Origin: Aliiroseovarius crassostreae
GTDB lineage: Bacteria > Pseudomonadota > Alphaproteobacteria > Rhodobacterales > Rhodobacteraceae
Reading direction: 5' to 3'
DNA: 64,000 nt
NCBI RefSeq assembly: GCF_001307765.1
Contig: NZ_LKBA01000019.1
Location: forward strand, 124,001 to 188,000
A program made the translations under genes and the position numbers. This document shows positions 8,911 through 17,484 of the stretch, one piece after another. Within the stretch, counting starts at the first letter, position 1. Every line of letters begins with the position of its first letter. The notes beneath the pieces were generated by a model. That model worked only from the letters and a program-made list of their open reading frames with translations, was not told the origin of the DNA and made no database searches.

Positions 8911-9828
8911 ATGCCGCTTCAAATGAATCGCGAAGTTTTCATCACCGCTGCTGTGACCGGATCAGGTGGCACGCAGGACCGCAGCCCGCATGTTCCGCGC
9001 AGCCCTGCGCAGATTGCGGCTTCTGCAATTGATGCGGCAAAGGCCGGGGCGGCGATTGTGCATTGCCATGTGCGCGACCCGGACACGGGCGCCCCGTCGC
9101 GCGACCTCGCGCTTTACCGCGAAGTGACCGACCGCATTCGTGACGCCGAGGTGGATGTGGTTCTGAACCTGACCGCCGGGATGGGGGGCGACATCGTGTT
9201 CGGCAACCCCGAAAGCCCTTTTCCAGTCAATCCCGAGGCCACCGACATGATCGGCGCCACCGAACGTATGGCCCATGTTGCCGAATGCCTGCCCGAGATC
9301 TGCACGCTCGATTGTGGCACAATGAATTTTGCCGAGGCCGATTACGTGATGACCAACACGCCCGGCATGTTGGAAGCCATGGGGCGGATGATGACCGAAC
9401 TGGGGGTGAAACCTGAGATCGAAGCCTTTGATACCGGTCACCTTTGGCACGCGAAAACTCTTGTAGAGAAAGGGGTTCTGGACAGCCCGGCACTGGTGCA
9501 GCTGTGCATGGGGGTGCCGTGGGGTGCCCCCAATGACATGAACACCTTCCTCGCAATGGTCAACAATGTGCCTGCCGACTGGACCTGGTCGGCCTTCTCG
9601 CTGGGGCGCGATCAGATGGCCTATGCGGCGGCGGCCACGCTGGCCGGGGGCAATGTGCGCGTTGGTCTTGAAGATAACCTCTGGCTGGAAAAAGGTGTGC
9701 TGGCCACCAATGCCCAACTGGTCGATCGCGCCGCCACCATCATCACCAACATGGGGGCCCGCGTCATCGGCCCTGAAGAGGTGCGCAAAAAGCTGGGGCT
9801 TGTGAAACGTCCCCCGGTTGCCGCATGA
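8911..9828 (+). CDS. 3-dehydrocarnitine cleavage enzyme (BKACE/DUF849)
   Basis: A beta-keto acid cleavage enzyme of 305 residues with a TIM barrel and zinc bound by an HCHVRDP motif (near residue 46). In carnitine catabolism this family takes 3-dehydrocarnitine and acetyl-CoA to betainyl-CoA and acetoacetate. Other family landmarks are AAVTGSGGT at the N-terminus, NLTAGMGGD, GTMNFA, EAFDTGHL, and VRVGLEDNLWLEKG near the end. The start at 8911 has a perfect AGGGAGG ribosome site 6 bases upstream; an in-frame ATG 27 bases earlier is less likely. DUF849 enzymes vary in substrate; the carnitine assignment comes from the adjacent carnitine dehydrogenase and CdhR-like regulator. Confidence 0.88.
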   Translation: MPLQMNREVFITAAVTGSGGTQDRSPHVPRSPAQIAASAIDAAKAGAAIVHCHVRDPDTGAPSRDLALYREVTDRIRDAEVDVVLNLTAGMGGDIVFGNPESPFPVNPEATDMIGATERMAHVAECLPEICTLDCGTMNFAEADYVMTNTPGMLEAMGRMMTELGVKPEIEAFDTGHLWHAKTLVEKGVLDSPALVQLCMGVPWGAPNDMNTFLAMVNNVPADWTWSAFSLGRDQMAYAAAATLAGGNVRVGLEDNLWLEKGVLATNAQLVDRAATIITNMGARVIGPEEVRKKLGLVKRPPVAA

Positions 9829-9879
9829 AGAAGCTGAACCGCCGGGTGGTCCGGGGGGATAGGCTATGACGAGGATATA

Positions 9880-10404
9880 ATGGCGGGGACGGTTGGACGG
9901 CTTCTTTTTTCTGTGTTGGCGTTGGTTGGACTGTCGGCCTGTCTGGACAGTGGCGCGGGTGGGGTGGAATTTCACCGCAACACCAAAACCAAGATCAGTT
10001 CGACAACCCGGTTTGATGCAGAGCGTTTTGCCGGGAAATGGCAGTTCCGTGGAGAGTTCGTCTACCCTGACGAGGTGATGGAAAACGGTGTGGTCGAATT
10101 TCGCGTTCATGCGGGGGAGGTCAGCCAGATCGCGCTTTACAACGCGCGAGGCCGGGTAAGTGACATTTATGATGTGGACCAGCCCCAAGCGGGGCGGTTC
10201 ATGCTGGGCGAAAAGCCTTATCAGACTGAATATTGGGTGCTGTGGGTCGACGAAGGGTATCGCACCGCCGCAATCGGCACCCCGTCGGGCAGTTTTGGCT
10301 GGATCCTTGATCGTGCCCGGTCCGGAGGGGAGGATCGGGTCAAGGCTGCCCGAGAAGTTTTTGATTTTAACGGCTACAATCTGGCGCGGCTCAAAATGAA
10401 CTGA
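9880..10404 (+). CDS. Lipocalin-like lipoprotein in the carnitine operon
   Basis: A 174-residue predicted lipoprotein: a hydrophobic signal followed by the lipobox LSAC (cysteine near residue 21). The mature part has the lipocalin pattern, with AGKW in the first strand (the G-x-W motif), then YWVLWVDEGYRTAAIGTPSG and FGWILDRAR, resembling the bacterial Blc/apolipoprotein D type. It would sit on the inner face of the outer membrane and bind a small hydrophobic or membrane-derived ligand. It is inserted between the cleavage enzyme and carnitine dehydrogenase in the same direction (gaps 51 and 21 bp), so it may help handle acylcarnitines or lipids. That role is inference. Confidence 0.75.
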   Translation: MAGTVGRLLFSVLALVGLSACLDSGAGGVEFHRNTKTKISSTTRFDAERFAGKWQFRGEFVYPDEVMENGVVEFRVHAGEVSQIALYNARGRVSDIYDVDQPQAGRFMLGEKPYQTEYWVLWVDEGYRTAAIGTPSGSFGWILDRARSGGEDRVKAAREVFDFNGYNLARLKMN

Positions 10405-10425
10405 TCCGGCCAGCAGGGAGAGAAC

Positions 10426-11871
10426 ATGACCAAAACAGCAGCGATCATTGGCGGGGGCGTGATAGGTGGCGGATGGGCCGCACGGTTCCTTTTGATGGGA
10501 TGGGATGTGCGGGTGTTTGACCCCGATCCCGAGGCCGAGCGCAAGATTGGTGAGGTGTTGGACAATGCCCGCCGCGCGCTGCCGGGCCTGTCTGATGTGA
10601 TGATGCCCGATGAAGGGACGCTCAGCTTTCACGAGCATTTGGCAGATGCGGTGGATGGCGCGATTTGGGTTCAGGAAAGTGTGCCAGAGCGGCTTGAGTT
10701 GAAACAGAAGGTTTATGGCGGGTTGATGGATGCGATCGGTGAGGACACCATCGTAGGGTCGTCGACATCGGGTTTCAAGCCGTCGGAACTGCAAGAGGGG
10801 CTTGCGCGCGCGGGGCAGGTTCTGGTCGCCCATCCGTTCAATCCGGTTTACCTTTTGCCGGTGGTGGAACTGGTGCCGACGGATGCGAACCCTCCTGAAG
10901 TCCGGGAACGGGCAATGGGTATCCTGACCGAAATCGGTATGAAACCGGTTGAAATCAAAAAAGAAATCGATGCACATGTGGCGGATCGCCTGCTGGAAGC
11001 GGTCTGGCGTGAGGCGCTTTGGCTGGTGTCCGATGGCATTGCGACCACCGAAGAGATCGACGATATCATGCGGTTCGGCTTCGGTCTGCGTTGGGCGCAG
11101 ATGGGGTTGTTTGAAACCTACCGTGTTGCCGGTGGCGAAGCGGGTATGAAGCATTTCATGGCGCAGTTTGGCCCGGCGCTGAAATGGCCCTGGACCAAGC
11201 TGATGGATGTGCCGGAATTCACCGATGAGCTGGTGGACCTGATTGCGGGTCAGTCAGACGCGCAATCCGGCCATATGTCGATCCGCGAATTGGAACGCAG
11301 CCGTGACGACAACCTGGTGGCGATGATGCGGGCCCTCAAAGGGCGCGATTGGGGGGCAGGGCGCCTCCTGAACGACGTCGACAAACGTCTGGGACATCCC
11401 GAGGTCGACATATCCCGACCGATCACCACACTGGCCACCGCGATCCCCGTGGACTGGCTGGACTATAACGGCCACATGACCGAAAGCCGCTATCTGGATG
11501 CCTTTGCGCGTGCCACCGACCGGTTCATGGAAATTATCGGCTGTGATGCGGATTATATCGCCACCGGTGGCAGCTATTTCACCGCCGAAACCCATATCCG
11601 ACATCTTGATGAGGCCCATCTGGGGCAACGCATCCGTGTGGAAACCCGGTGCCTCTATGGCAAAGGCAAAAAGATGCACCTGTTCCACAGCATGTATGAA
11701 GGTGAGCGCCTGCTTGCGACCGGGGAACATGTGCTCCTGCATGTCAGCCTTGACACCCGCCGTCCTGCCCCCCCAGCAGACCATATCGAAGCGCGGATGG
11801 TGGAAATCGCGATGGCCCATGCCAAGCTGCCCGCACCGGACGGGGTGGGGCGGTCCATCAAGGTAGGCTAG
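10426..11871 (+). CDS. lcdH: L-carnitine dehydrogenase fused to betainyl-CoA thioesterase
   Basis: A two-domain protein of 481 residues. Residues 1-320 form a 3-hydroxyacyl-CoA dehydrogenase-like enzyme with the NAD fold (AIIGGGVIGGGWAARFL), SSTSGFKPSEL and HPFNPVYLLPVVEL; in this family it oxidises L-carnitine to 3-dehydrocarnitine. Residues 335-481 are a hotdog thioesterase (DWLDYNGHMTESRYLDAFA, VETRCLYGKGKKMHLFH) expected to release glycine betaine from betainyl-CoA. The fusion joins the steps before and after the DUF849 enzyme encoded two genes upstream. In Pseudomonas these activities are on separate proteins. A GGGAGAG ribosome site precedes the ATG. Confidence 0.92.
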   Translation: MTKTAAIIGGGVIGGGWAARFLLMGWDVRVFDPDPEAERKIGEVLDNARRALPGLSDVMMPDEGTLSFHEHLADAVDGAIWVQESVPERLELKQKVYGGLMDAIGEDTIVGSSTSGFKPSELQEGLARAGQVLVAHPFNPVYLLPVVELVPTDANPPEVRERAMGILTEIGMKPVEIKKEIDAHVADRLLEAVWREALWLVSDGIATTEEIDDIMRFGFGLRWAQMGLFETYRVAGGEAGMKHFMAQFGPALKWPWTKLMDVPEFTDELVDLIAGQSDAQSGHMSIRELERSRDDNLVAMMRALKGRDWGAGRLLNDVDKRLGHPEVDISRPITTLATAIPVDWLDYNGHMTESRYLDAFARATDRFMEIIGCDADYIATGGSYFTAETHIRHLDEAHLGQRIRVETRCLYGKGKKMHLFHSMYEGERLLATGEHVLLHVSLDTRRPAPPADHIEARMVEIAMAHAKLPAPDGVGRSIKVG

Positions 11872-11894
11872 CTTTTTAAAGGCACCCATGGCAG

Positions 11895-12504
11895 ATGGGG
11901 ATCATGCAAGCCTGGATCCCCATCACCATTGCCGCAGCTTTCAGTCAGAATTTGCGCTTCATGCTGCAAAAGCGGCTGAAAGACACAAAGCTCTCGACCA
12001 AGGGGGCCACCTTTGCCCGCTTCGTCTATTCGGCGCCTTTGGTGGCGGGGCTGGAAGCGGTTTTCCAATAGGGCCGCGGGTCTGGGTCTGCTCTCTGGTC
12101 TGCTTTTTGCCGTCTCGGCAACCGGTTATCGGGGGGCGTCGTTTTCGCTCGGGATCGAGAATGTGATTGTGCGGGCCGGTTTCACACTCGCCTGCGTGAC
12201 CGCATATCAATCTGTCATCATGGCCATCTGGATGCGCTTTTCCGACCCGGGAGAGATCTCTTGCGTGCTGCACGCCTGGCGCGTTGGGGCGCTGGTGGGG
12301 CTCAGCTCAATGATCGGCAGTTTCTGCTGGTTCACTGCCTTTACCCTGCAAAATGCCGCGCTTGTGAAATCGCTGGGGCAGGTGGAACTCCTGTTCAGCT
12401 ATGCCACCACAATTTTTGTCTTCCGTGAAACCGTCACCAGACGAGAGATCACCGGCACGGCGCTGATCCTCCTGTCCGTGCTGGTGTTGGTGCTGTTTCT
12501 CTGA
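11895..12504 (+). pseudogene. Broken EamA/DMT-family transporter
   Basis: Two pieces of a drug/metabolite transporter remain. The N-terminal piece (11895-12071, 58 codons, MGIMQAWIPITIAAAFSQN onward) contains the first helix and the KGATFARFVYSAPL second-helix region, then stops at TAG. The C-terminal piece continues in another frame from about 12073 (GLGLLSGLLFAVSATGYRG) through several helices to LILLSVLVLVLFL at 12504. About 95 residues of a normal 290-300-residue protein are missing at the junction near 12055-12075, so an internal deletion with a frameshift is the simplest explanation. It follows the carnitine operon in the same direction. Confidence 0.8.
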
Positions 12505-12557
12505 TTTTTCTTGCCACAAATACCTCGGGGGAGGCGCAGCCGGGGGCAGCGCCCCCT
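12505..12557. repeat. Dispersed intergenic repeat, copy B
   Basis: TTTTTCTTGCCACAAATACC is followed by TCGGGGGAGGCGCAGCCGGG and a GGGGGCAGCGCCCCC hairpin. It matches the copies at 35457, 46422 and 58135 with variation. It lies between the converging transporter relic and the NUDIX gene, and the hairpin could act as a terminator. Confidence 0.55.
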
Positions 12558-12633
12558 TGCCGAGCGCCGCGAGGCTATGAATTAATAGTCCCGAGCGTAG
12601 CGAGATCAACAAACGCATTGCGCCCACTGCACC

Positions 12634-13335
12634 TCATCCCTGCGCGGAGAATGGCCCCACTCCACCCAGACGCTCAAACAGGCTTTCTTCATCGGTGTTG
12701 TTGAAAAAAGGCACCTGTTCCGGCGCTCCGAGATTGGGAAGGTTCCCGGCAATCTCAGCCAGAACGACCTCCGTGATGAAAGGAAGGTCAAAGCGGCGCA
12801 CCTTGTCCATCGGGATCCATTGCAGATGGCTCAGCTCATCTGAAGCGCGGGAAAAATCATCCGGATCCGTTTTCAGTTTCGACGCGTCTGCCACGAAAAA
12901 CCTTGCATCAAATCGGCGCGGTCGTCCCTTGGGGGTGATCGCCCGGAACGCAAAGGCCAACCCATCGGCAGAGGGAACATACCCGGCCTCGGAAAAGCTC
13001 TTCCAGTCTGCGGGCACATCGCCGGGCCATGTCCCCGGTGCGCCAAGGATCTGACCGGTCTCTTCCCAAAGCTCACGAATGGCCGCCACCAGCAGGGCCT
13101 GGGCCAGGTTAGGGTCCGCATCCTCTCCCAGCCGGGTCAGACAGGGTTCCGCCCCCCCTTGAGCAAGAGGCACCGCGCCGTCAGCGGTATCCACGGCGCC
13201 GCCGGGAAAAACAAACTTGTTTGGCATGAAGGCCGCTTTTGCCCCGCGTTGCCCCATCAGAACCTGGGGGGCCGTTTCCGCGTCGCGGATCAGGATCACC
13301 GTTGCGGCGTTGCGAATGATCTTGGATTTGTCCAT
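12634..13335 (-). CDS. NUDIX hydrolase
   Basis: A 233-residue NUDIX-fold phosphohydrolase. The N-terminal strand RNAATVILIRD and FVFPGGAVD lead into a NUDIX box whose glycine part is separated by an insertion of about 30 residues from AAIRELWEETGQ (about 84-95), which supplies the metal-binding REXXEE core. Downstream FDARFFVADA and LSHLQWIPMDKV complete the fold. This long form with a split box resembles the NUDT19-like branch active on CoA derivatives, but substrate is uncertain. It converges with the transporter relic and is transcribed away from the EF-hand cluster. Confidence 0.86.
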   Translation of the reverse strand: MDKSKIIRNAATVILIRDAETAPQVLMGQRGAKAAFMPNKFVFPGGAVDTADGAVPLAQGGAEPCLTRLGEDADPNLAQALLVAAIRELWEETGQILGAPGTWPGDVPADWKSFSEAGYVPSADGLAFAFRAITPKGRPRRFDARFFVADASKLKTDPDDFSRASDELSHLQWIPMDKVRRFDLPFITEVVLAEIAGNLPNLGAPEQVPFFNNTDEESLFERLGGVGPFSAQG

Positions 13336-13601
13336 GTCAGGCCCCTTATCGTCACTGCCCTAACCCATGGTCAATTCAGCCAAAGGGTCAAGCGTAACCC
13401 TGCGTAGCTTCTCTGGTTGGTTGCCCATGCGCGGCCGCCATATCGGTCAGGCACATTCTGGTGCGTGTAAAAAATGCGACGGAAACCCCGGGACCACACG
13501 TTTGATGCATATGACGCCGGACAGAAAGGCTCCGGCAGGGACAGGCCAACAACGTGGGTCGGACAAGACGGCCCGGGATAAAACAACCACTGGAGTATGA
13601 C

Positions 13602-14234
13602 ATGAAACGTGCAACAAAAATTGCGGCAATTGCCCTCCTGGCAGGATCGGCTGTGACCCTGACTTCGCTTGCGGCCAGCGCCCATGGCGGGAAAGCTGGT
13701 TTTGCTGGCAAGATGGGGGGAATGCGATCGGTTCTGCAGATGGAGTTTGCTGATCTCGACCTGGACAAAAATGGCCAGATCACCGTGGATGACCTGAAAG
13801 CTCAGGCTGAGGCACGCTTTGCGACGGCGGACCAAAACGGTGACGGGCAGTTGGATCTGGATGAAATCAAAGCGCAGGCTGAAGCCCGTATGGCTAGCCG
13901 TATGGTGGATGGCAATGCCATGCGACAGGGCGGCCGGAACGGGCAGGACGGGCGAGGGTGGATGCCTAGCCCGGAGCAGCGCATGGCTTGGTTTGCCGAA
14001 AAGATGATCAACCGGCAGGATGCCGATAAAAGCGGCACGCTCTCTGCTGCAGAAATGATGCCCGATCAGGCCCGGCTGGAGCGGATGATCGACCGGTTTG
14101 ATACTGATGATGACAACGCCCTTTCCGCCGCCGAATTTGACCAGGGCCAGAAAGAAATCTGGACCCGGACGAAGGGTCGGAAAAACCACGGGGGAAAATG
14201 GGAAAAGCATGGCAAAGGACGTAGTGGCAATTAA
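13602..14234 (+). CDS. Secreted EF-hand calcium-binding protein
   Basis: A 210-residue exported protein. The signal peptide ends near AASA (TLTSLAASAHG). The mature chain has four EF-hand-like loops: DLDKNGQITVDDL and ADQNGDGQLDLDE in the first half, then DADKSGTLSAAE and DTDDDNALSAAE in the second. The first three loops fit the D-x-D/N-x-N/S-G consensus, while the fourth lacks the central Gly and may bind Ca2+ weakly. The C-terminal tail is very basic. The start at 13602 gives a proper signal peptide. It lies 86 bp upstream of an ECF sigma factor gene in the same direction, an arrangement that suggests joint control of an envelope or metal response. Confidence 0.87.
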   Translation: MKRATKIAAIALLAGSAVTLTSLAASAHGGKAGFAGKMGGMRSVLQMEFADLDLDKNGQITVDDLKAQAEARFATADQNGDGQLDLDEIKAQAEARMASRMVDGNAMRQGGRNGQDGRGWMPSPEQRMAWFAEKMINRQDADKSGTLSAAEMMPDQARLERMIDRFDTDDDNALSAAEFDQGQKEIWTRTKGRKNHGGKWEKHGKGRSGN

Positions 14235-14320
14235 CAAGGTCTGGAATGGTCGCGCCCCGTATGGGGCGTGATCCCCGTGAAACCGTTGTTTTGGATCTGG
14301 GACCGGGTTAGTCACACAAT

Positions 14321-14911
14321 ATGAATATGGCGCTTGACGCATATACTGACGGTTCGGATGAGGTCCTGTTGATCCTTTATGGCAACGGCGACCCCACGGC
14401 TGCGCAGGTCCTGACCGCACGCCTTGGCCCCCGGGTGATGGGCTATGCCGCGCGCCTGTTGGGGGGGGACCGGGCCGAGGCCGAGGATGTCACGCAAGAG
14501 GCCATGCTCCGGCTGTGGAAACAGGCCCCCAACTGGCGCCAAGGCGAAGCGAAAGTCACGACCTGGCTTTACAGGGTGGTGTCCAATCTTTGCACGGACC
14601 GGCTGCGCAAGCGGCGTTCGGTTGATATTGACGCCATCGAAGAACCTGCTGACGACATGCCCAGTGCGGTTGAAAGCATGATGGAGCAGGACCGGGCAAA
14701 TGCTTTGCAGGCCGCCCTTATGGCCCTGCCGGAACGGCAACGTATCGCGGTGTCCCTGCGGCATCTCGAAGGGGCGTCCAACCCCGAGATTGCCGAAATA
14801 TTGGAAATCAGCGTCGAAGCGGTGGAAAGTCTGACCGCTCGGGGCAAACGGGCGTTGGCGGCCGCATTGGCCGGGCGACGCGAGGAGTTGGGATATGGCG
14901 AAGATGGATAA
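14321..14911 (+). CDS. ECF-type RNA polymerase sigma factor
   Basis: A 196-residue sigma-70 family factor of the extracytoplasmic-function type. Region 2 includes RLLGGDRAEAEDVTQEAMLRLWKQ and TWLYRVVSNLCTDRLRKRR; region 4 includes LMALPERQRIAVSLRHLEG, NPEIAEILEISVEAVESL and the ARGKRALAAAL recognition helix. Regions 1.1 and 3 are absent. It probably directs transcription of its own envelope regulon. The stop overlaps the next gene by 17 bp, so the downstream membrane protein is translationally coupled and is the natural candidate for its anti-sigma factor. Confidence 0.92.
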   Translation: MNMALDAYTDGSDEVLLILYGNGDPTAAQVLTARLGPRVMGYAARLLGGDRAEAEDVTQEAMLRLWKQAPNWRQGEAKVTTWLYRVVSNLCTDRLRKRRSVDIDAIEEPADDMPSAVESMMEQDRANALQAALMALPERQRIAVSLRHLEGASNPEIAEILEISVEAVESLTARGKRALAAALAGRREELGYGEDG

Positions 14912-15299
14912 AGACCCCGTTGATGATCTCGAATTGGAGACGTTCTTTCAGGCTGGCCGTGCGGCGACAATCGCGCCGTCTGACAGGTTGATGGTCGCGA
15001 TCTTGCAGGATGCACAGACCCATCAGCCCTCCTCCCCCCTCCTTACCCCGACATCACGATCGAAGTCCTTCTGGCAGGAGCTGCTTTCACAGATCGGGGG
15101 CTGGCCTGCCCTTGCCGGTATGGCAACCGCAACGGTGGCTGGGCTTTGGATCGGGTTTGCAGCCCCCAATGAGCTTGAAATGCTTTCCGGTGGGCTGGTG
15201 CTGGCAGGAGATTACACAGCAGCCGAAATTCTTTACGCCCCCGAAGACCTTAGCCCGAGCTATTTCTCCGAAGACCTGATGCTGGCAGAGGAAGGATGA
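14895..15299 (+). CDS. Single-pass membrane protein, putative anti-sigma factor
   Basis: A 134-residue protein with no clear family motif. The N-terminal 60 residues are soluble and acidic to polar (DDLELETFFQAGRAAT), then one hydrophobic segment (WPALAGMATATVAGLWIGFA, about 85-104), then a short acidic C-terminus. A cytosolic N-terminus, one helix and a periplasmic tail, with a 17-bp overlap with the ECF sigma gene upstream and a 4-bp overlap with a metal-sensor-like gene downstream, fits an anti-sigma factor. No zinc-binding HxxxCxxC is present. The function is inferred from position. Confidence 0.6.
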   Translation: MAKMDKDPVDDLELETFFQAGRAATIAPSDRLMVAILQDAQTHQPSSPLLTPTSRSKSFWQELLSQIGGWPALAGMATATVAGLWIGFAAPNELEMLSGGLVLAGDYTAAEILYAPEDLSPSYFSEDLMLAEEG

Positions 15300-15859
15300 G
15301 TATGACTGATTATCAAACACCCCCACAGCCTGAACAGATCCCTGTGCGCAAGAGGCGCAAATGGGTGCGGGCGCTTTTTGTTGCCTCCCTGACCCTCAAT
15401 CTTTTGGTGATTGGTCTGGTGGCCGGGGCCAAAATCTCTGACCGAGGTGGTCACGGGTTTGACCCGCGGGGACCCGAACGGGGGCTGATCCGCGATCTCG
15501 GGCTGGGGCCGATCGCGTCGTCGTTGTCGCGCGAAGATCGCCGGGCCATTGGTCGGGCGCTCAGAGAGCAGCAAGGCAGTTTCCGTGAAAAACGCACGGC
15601 CCTCAAGCGCGACTTCGATCGCATGTTGGAGCTATTGCGAGCCGATCCTTATGACCGTGATCAGCTTGAGAGCATCATGACAGCGCAACGAAATCGTGTG
15701 CTGGAATTTGGGGATGTGGCACGTGGGCTGGTCCTGGAGCGCATTGAGCAGATGAGCCATGAGGAACGGCAGGAGCTTGCAGAGGCGCTGTCGCAAAATG
15801 TGCGTTTTGACCGCCGGAAACATCCAATCAGAAATGACTATGATTGTGAAAAACGCTGA
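15296..15859 (+). CDS. Periplasmic heavy-metal sensor-like protein
   Basis: A 187-residue protein with an N-terminal membrane anchor (WVRALFVASLTLNLLVIGLV, about 22-41) and a helical periplasmic part rich in charged residues. That part has SREDRRAIGRALREQ, FDRMLELLRADPYDRDQLE and a late SHEERQELAEAL. This is the pattern of the heavy-metal resistance/periplasmic sensor family related to CpxP, Spy and CnrX. It starts at ATG in the ATGA overlap with the putative anti-sigma gene, so all three genes behave as one operon. It probably senses metal or misfolded protein in the periplasm and feeds into the sigma/anti-sigma pair. Confidence 0.8.
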   Translation: MSMTDYQTPPQPEQIPVRKRRKWVRALFVASLTLNLLVIGLVAGAKISDRGGHGFDPRGPERGLIRDLGLGPIASSLSREDRRAIGRALREQQGSFREKRTALKRDFDRMLELLRADPYDRDQLESIMTAQRNRVLEFGDVARGLVLERIEQMSHEERQELAEALSQNVRFDRRKHPIRNDYDCEKR

Positions 15860-16009
15860 TCCGTTCAGCCCGGATCAAGCGAGCTACAGCATGTTCCAGC
15901 CCGTTGGGTGATGGATAGGGGAAGCTTTAGGTAATTTGCCTAAGTGGCTTTGATCAAAAGAAAATTTTCGCAACGCCAATGAAGGTTTGTTTTCTTTTTG
16001 TTCTTCCGT

Positions 16010-17398
16010 CTAGGCCGCGCTTTGGATAAAGGTCACCTGATTTCGTCCTTCGGATTTTGCAGCATACAAGGCGCGATCAGCGCTTTGGAGCAGCCGCTGA
16101 ACCTCACCGGGTGCAACCTCCCCGGCATGAGCCACTGCAACGCCGATTGACATGGTGACGGGCACATTGGTACCGGAGCTGGGGGACAGCACGGGTTGAT
16201 TACCAACGATCGTCCGCAAACGCTCAGCCATCGCTATCGCCCCTTCAAACTCGGTATCCGGCATCGCGATCAGGAACTCTTCCCCCCCGTAACGCGCCAG
16301 AAGATCCATATCCCTGATCCCGTCCCGGAGGCGCGCCGAAACCTCTACCAGAACGTCGTCACCAACAATGTGACCATGGCGATCATTGATGGATTTGAAC
16401 CTGTCCAGATCCATCAGCATCACCGCAAAACCCTTGCCGCTTTGTTGCGACTGGATTTCCAGCCGTTCAAGATAGCTGCTGGCATAGCGGCGGTTATAAA
16501 GCCCGGTCAACGGGTCCGTGACCGCCATGGACAGTCGCTGGTCAACAGTGTTACGCAGGCGGTCAGAAATGAACTTTGCCGGGATAAGAAGCTCCAGCCT
16601 CGCGGCGATCTCTTCTGCATCGAAATGCCCAGGCATCACCGCATTTGCCCCAAGATCCAGAGCCATGGCCGCGGCAGGGCCGTTGCGGATGTCGTCAATG
16701 AAAATGATGACGGAGTGGCGGGTGGACAGGCGCGAACGCAGTTCGGACACCAGCCGCAGCCCATCTCCCTGTTCTGTCAGATTAGACGCAATAACAAACA
16801 CATCCGGGACGGAATTCCCCTGTGCGCTGTCTTCAAGCGCCTTGCCTTTGCTGATGACATCAACCTTCTGGCCCAGCTCCTGCGTCAGGGCTTTGCGCCA
16901 CATCAGGCCGGTTTCCACGGCCGGGGCCAGCAGGGCGATCCGGGCAAGGCGCTGGAAAGAGGAGGACGGTTCGGCAAAGCCCATTTCTTCGGCCAGTTTC
17001 TCACGCCGCTGCATCTCTTGTCGCGCGGCATGGGCACGCATGAGGTTGCGCACGATGGCTAGAAGGGTGGTTTCGTCGAGGGGCTTGCTCAGGAAATCTT
17101 CTGCTCCGGCACGAAGGGCCTCAAGCCGTGCGTTCCGGTCTGTTGTTGGAGAGATGATCACCACCGGAATGGCGCTCAGGTCCTTGATGGCTTTCAGGCG
17201 CTGACAGGCCTCGATCCCGCCGCCCCCTTCGAGGGTCTGACCAAGAAGGATCAGATCAGGGCGCTGCTGGGAAGCCATCGCAATGACATCTGACACGTTC
17301 GCGGCCTGGGCGACATCGTAGCAGGCTGAGGTGAGTTTCACCTTCAGCACAATACGGTTTGTAGCCACGTCGTCCGCGATGAGGATGCGTCCTGACAT
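16010..17398 (-). CDS. pleD: PleD-like diguanylate cyclase response regulator without phosphoacceptor Asp
   Basis: A 462-residue protein with the PleD layout REC-REC-GGDEF. In the first receiver the acidic pair (IADD, 9-10) and the conserved Lys (LSKPLD) are present, but the residue that should be phosphorylated, position 53, is Gly (DLILLGQTL). The second receiver also lacks an Asp, as expected for a pseudo-receiver. The cyclase domain has DPLTGLYNRR, the active-site YGGEEF and an upstream RDMD product-inhibition site five residues before it. It should make c-di-GMP. The start MSGRILIADD is chosen five codons inside a longer reading frame. Confidence 0.88.
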   Translation of the reverse strand: MSGRILIADDVATNRIVLKVKLTSACYDVAQAANVSDVIAMASQQRPDLILLGQTLEGGGGIEACQRLKAIKDLSAIPVVIISPTTDRNARLEALRAGAEDFLSKPLDETTLLAIVRNLMRAHAARQEMQRREKLAEEMGFAEPSSSFQRLARIALLAPAVETGLMWRKALTQELGQKVDVISKGKALEDSAQGNSVPDVFVIASNLTEQGDGLRLVSELRSRLSTRHSVIIFIDDIRNGPAAAMALDLGANAVMPGHFDAEEIAARLELLIPAKFISDRLRNTVDQRLSMAVTDPLTGLYNRRYASSYLERLEIQSQQSGKGFAVMLMDLDRFKSINDRHGHIVGDDVLVEVSARLRDGIRDMDLLARYGGEEFLIAMPDTEFEGAIAMAERLRTIVGNQPVLSPSSGTNVPVTMSIGVAVAHAGEVAPGEVQRLLQSADRALYAAKSEGRNQVTFIQSAA

Positions 17399-17484
17399 TT
17401 TAGGTCCTTGCATGTCTGAGTTTTGCGTATGTTCAGCTTGCGGGAATTTGGTTAAGAAAACCTTTCCAAAGGAAGGAAAGATGA

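Noticed and set aside
8962-11154. Long open frame on the minus strand across the carnitine genes (730 codons)
   Set aside because: It is antisense to two genes with clear family motifs and has Pro/His/Arg-rich composition typical of a shadow frame in high-GC DNA.
13440-13520. ECF promoter (GGAAAC...CGTTT) before the EF-hand gene
   Set aside because: The spacing between the two boxes is too short for the known consensus, so it is not listed as a feature.
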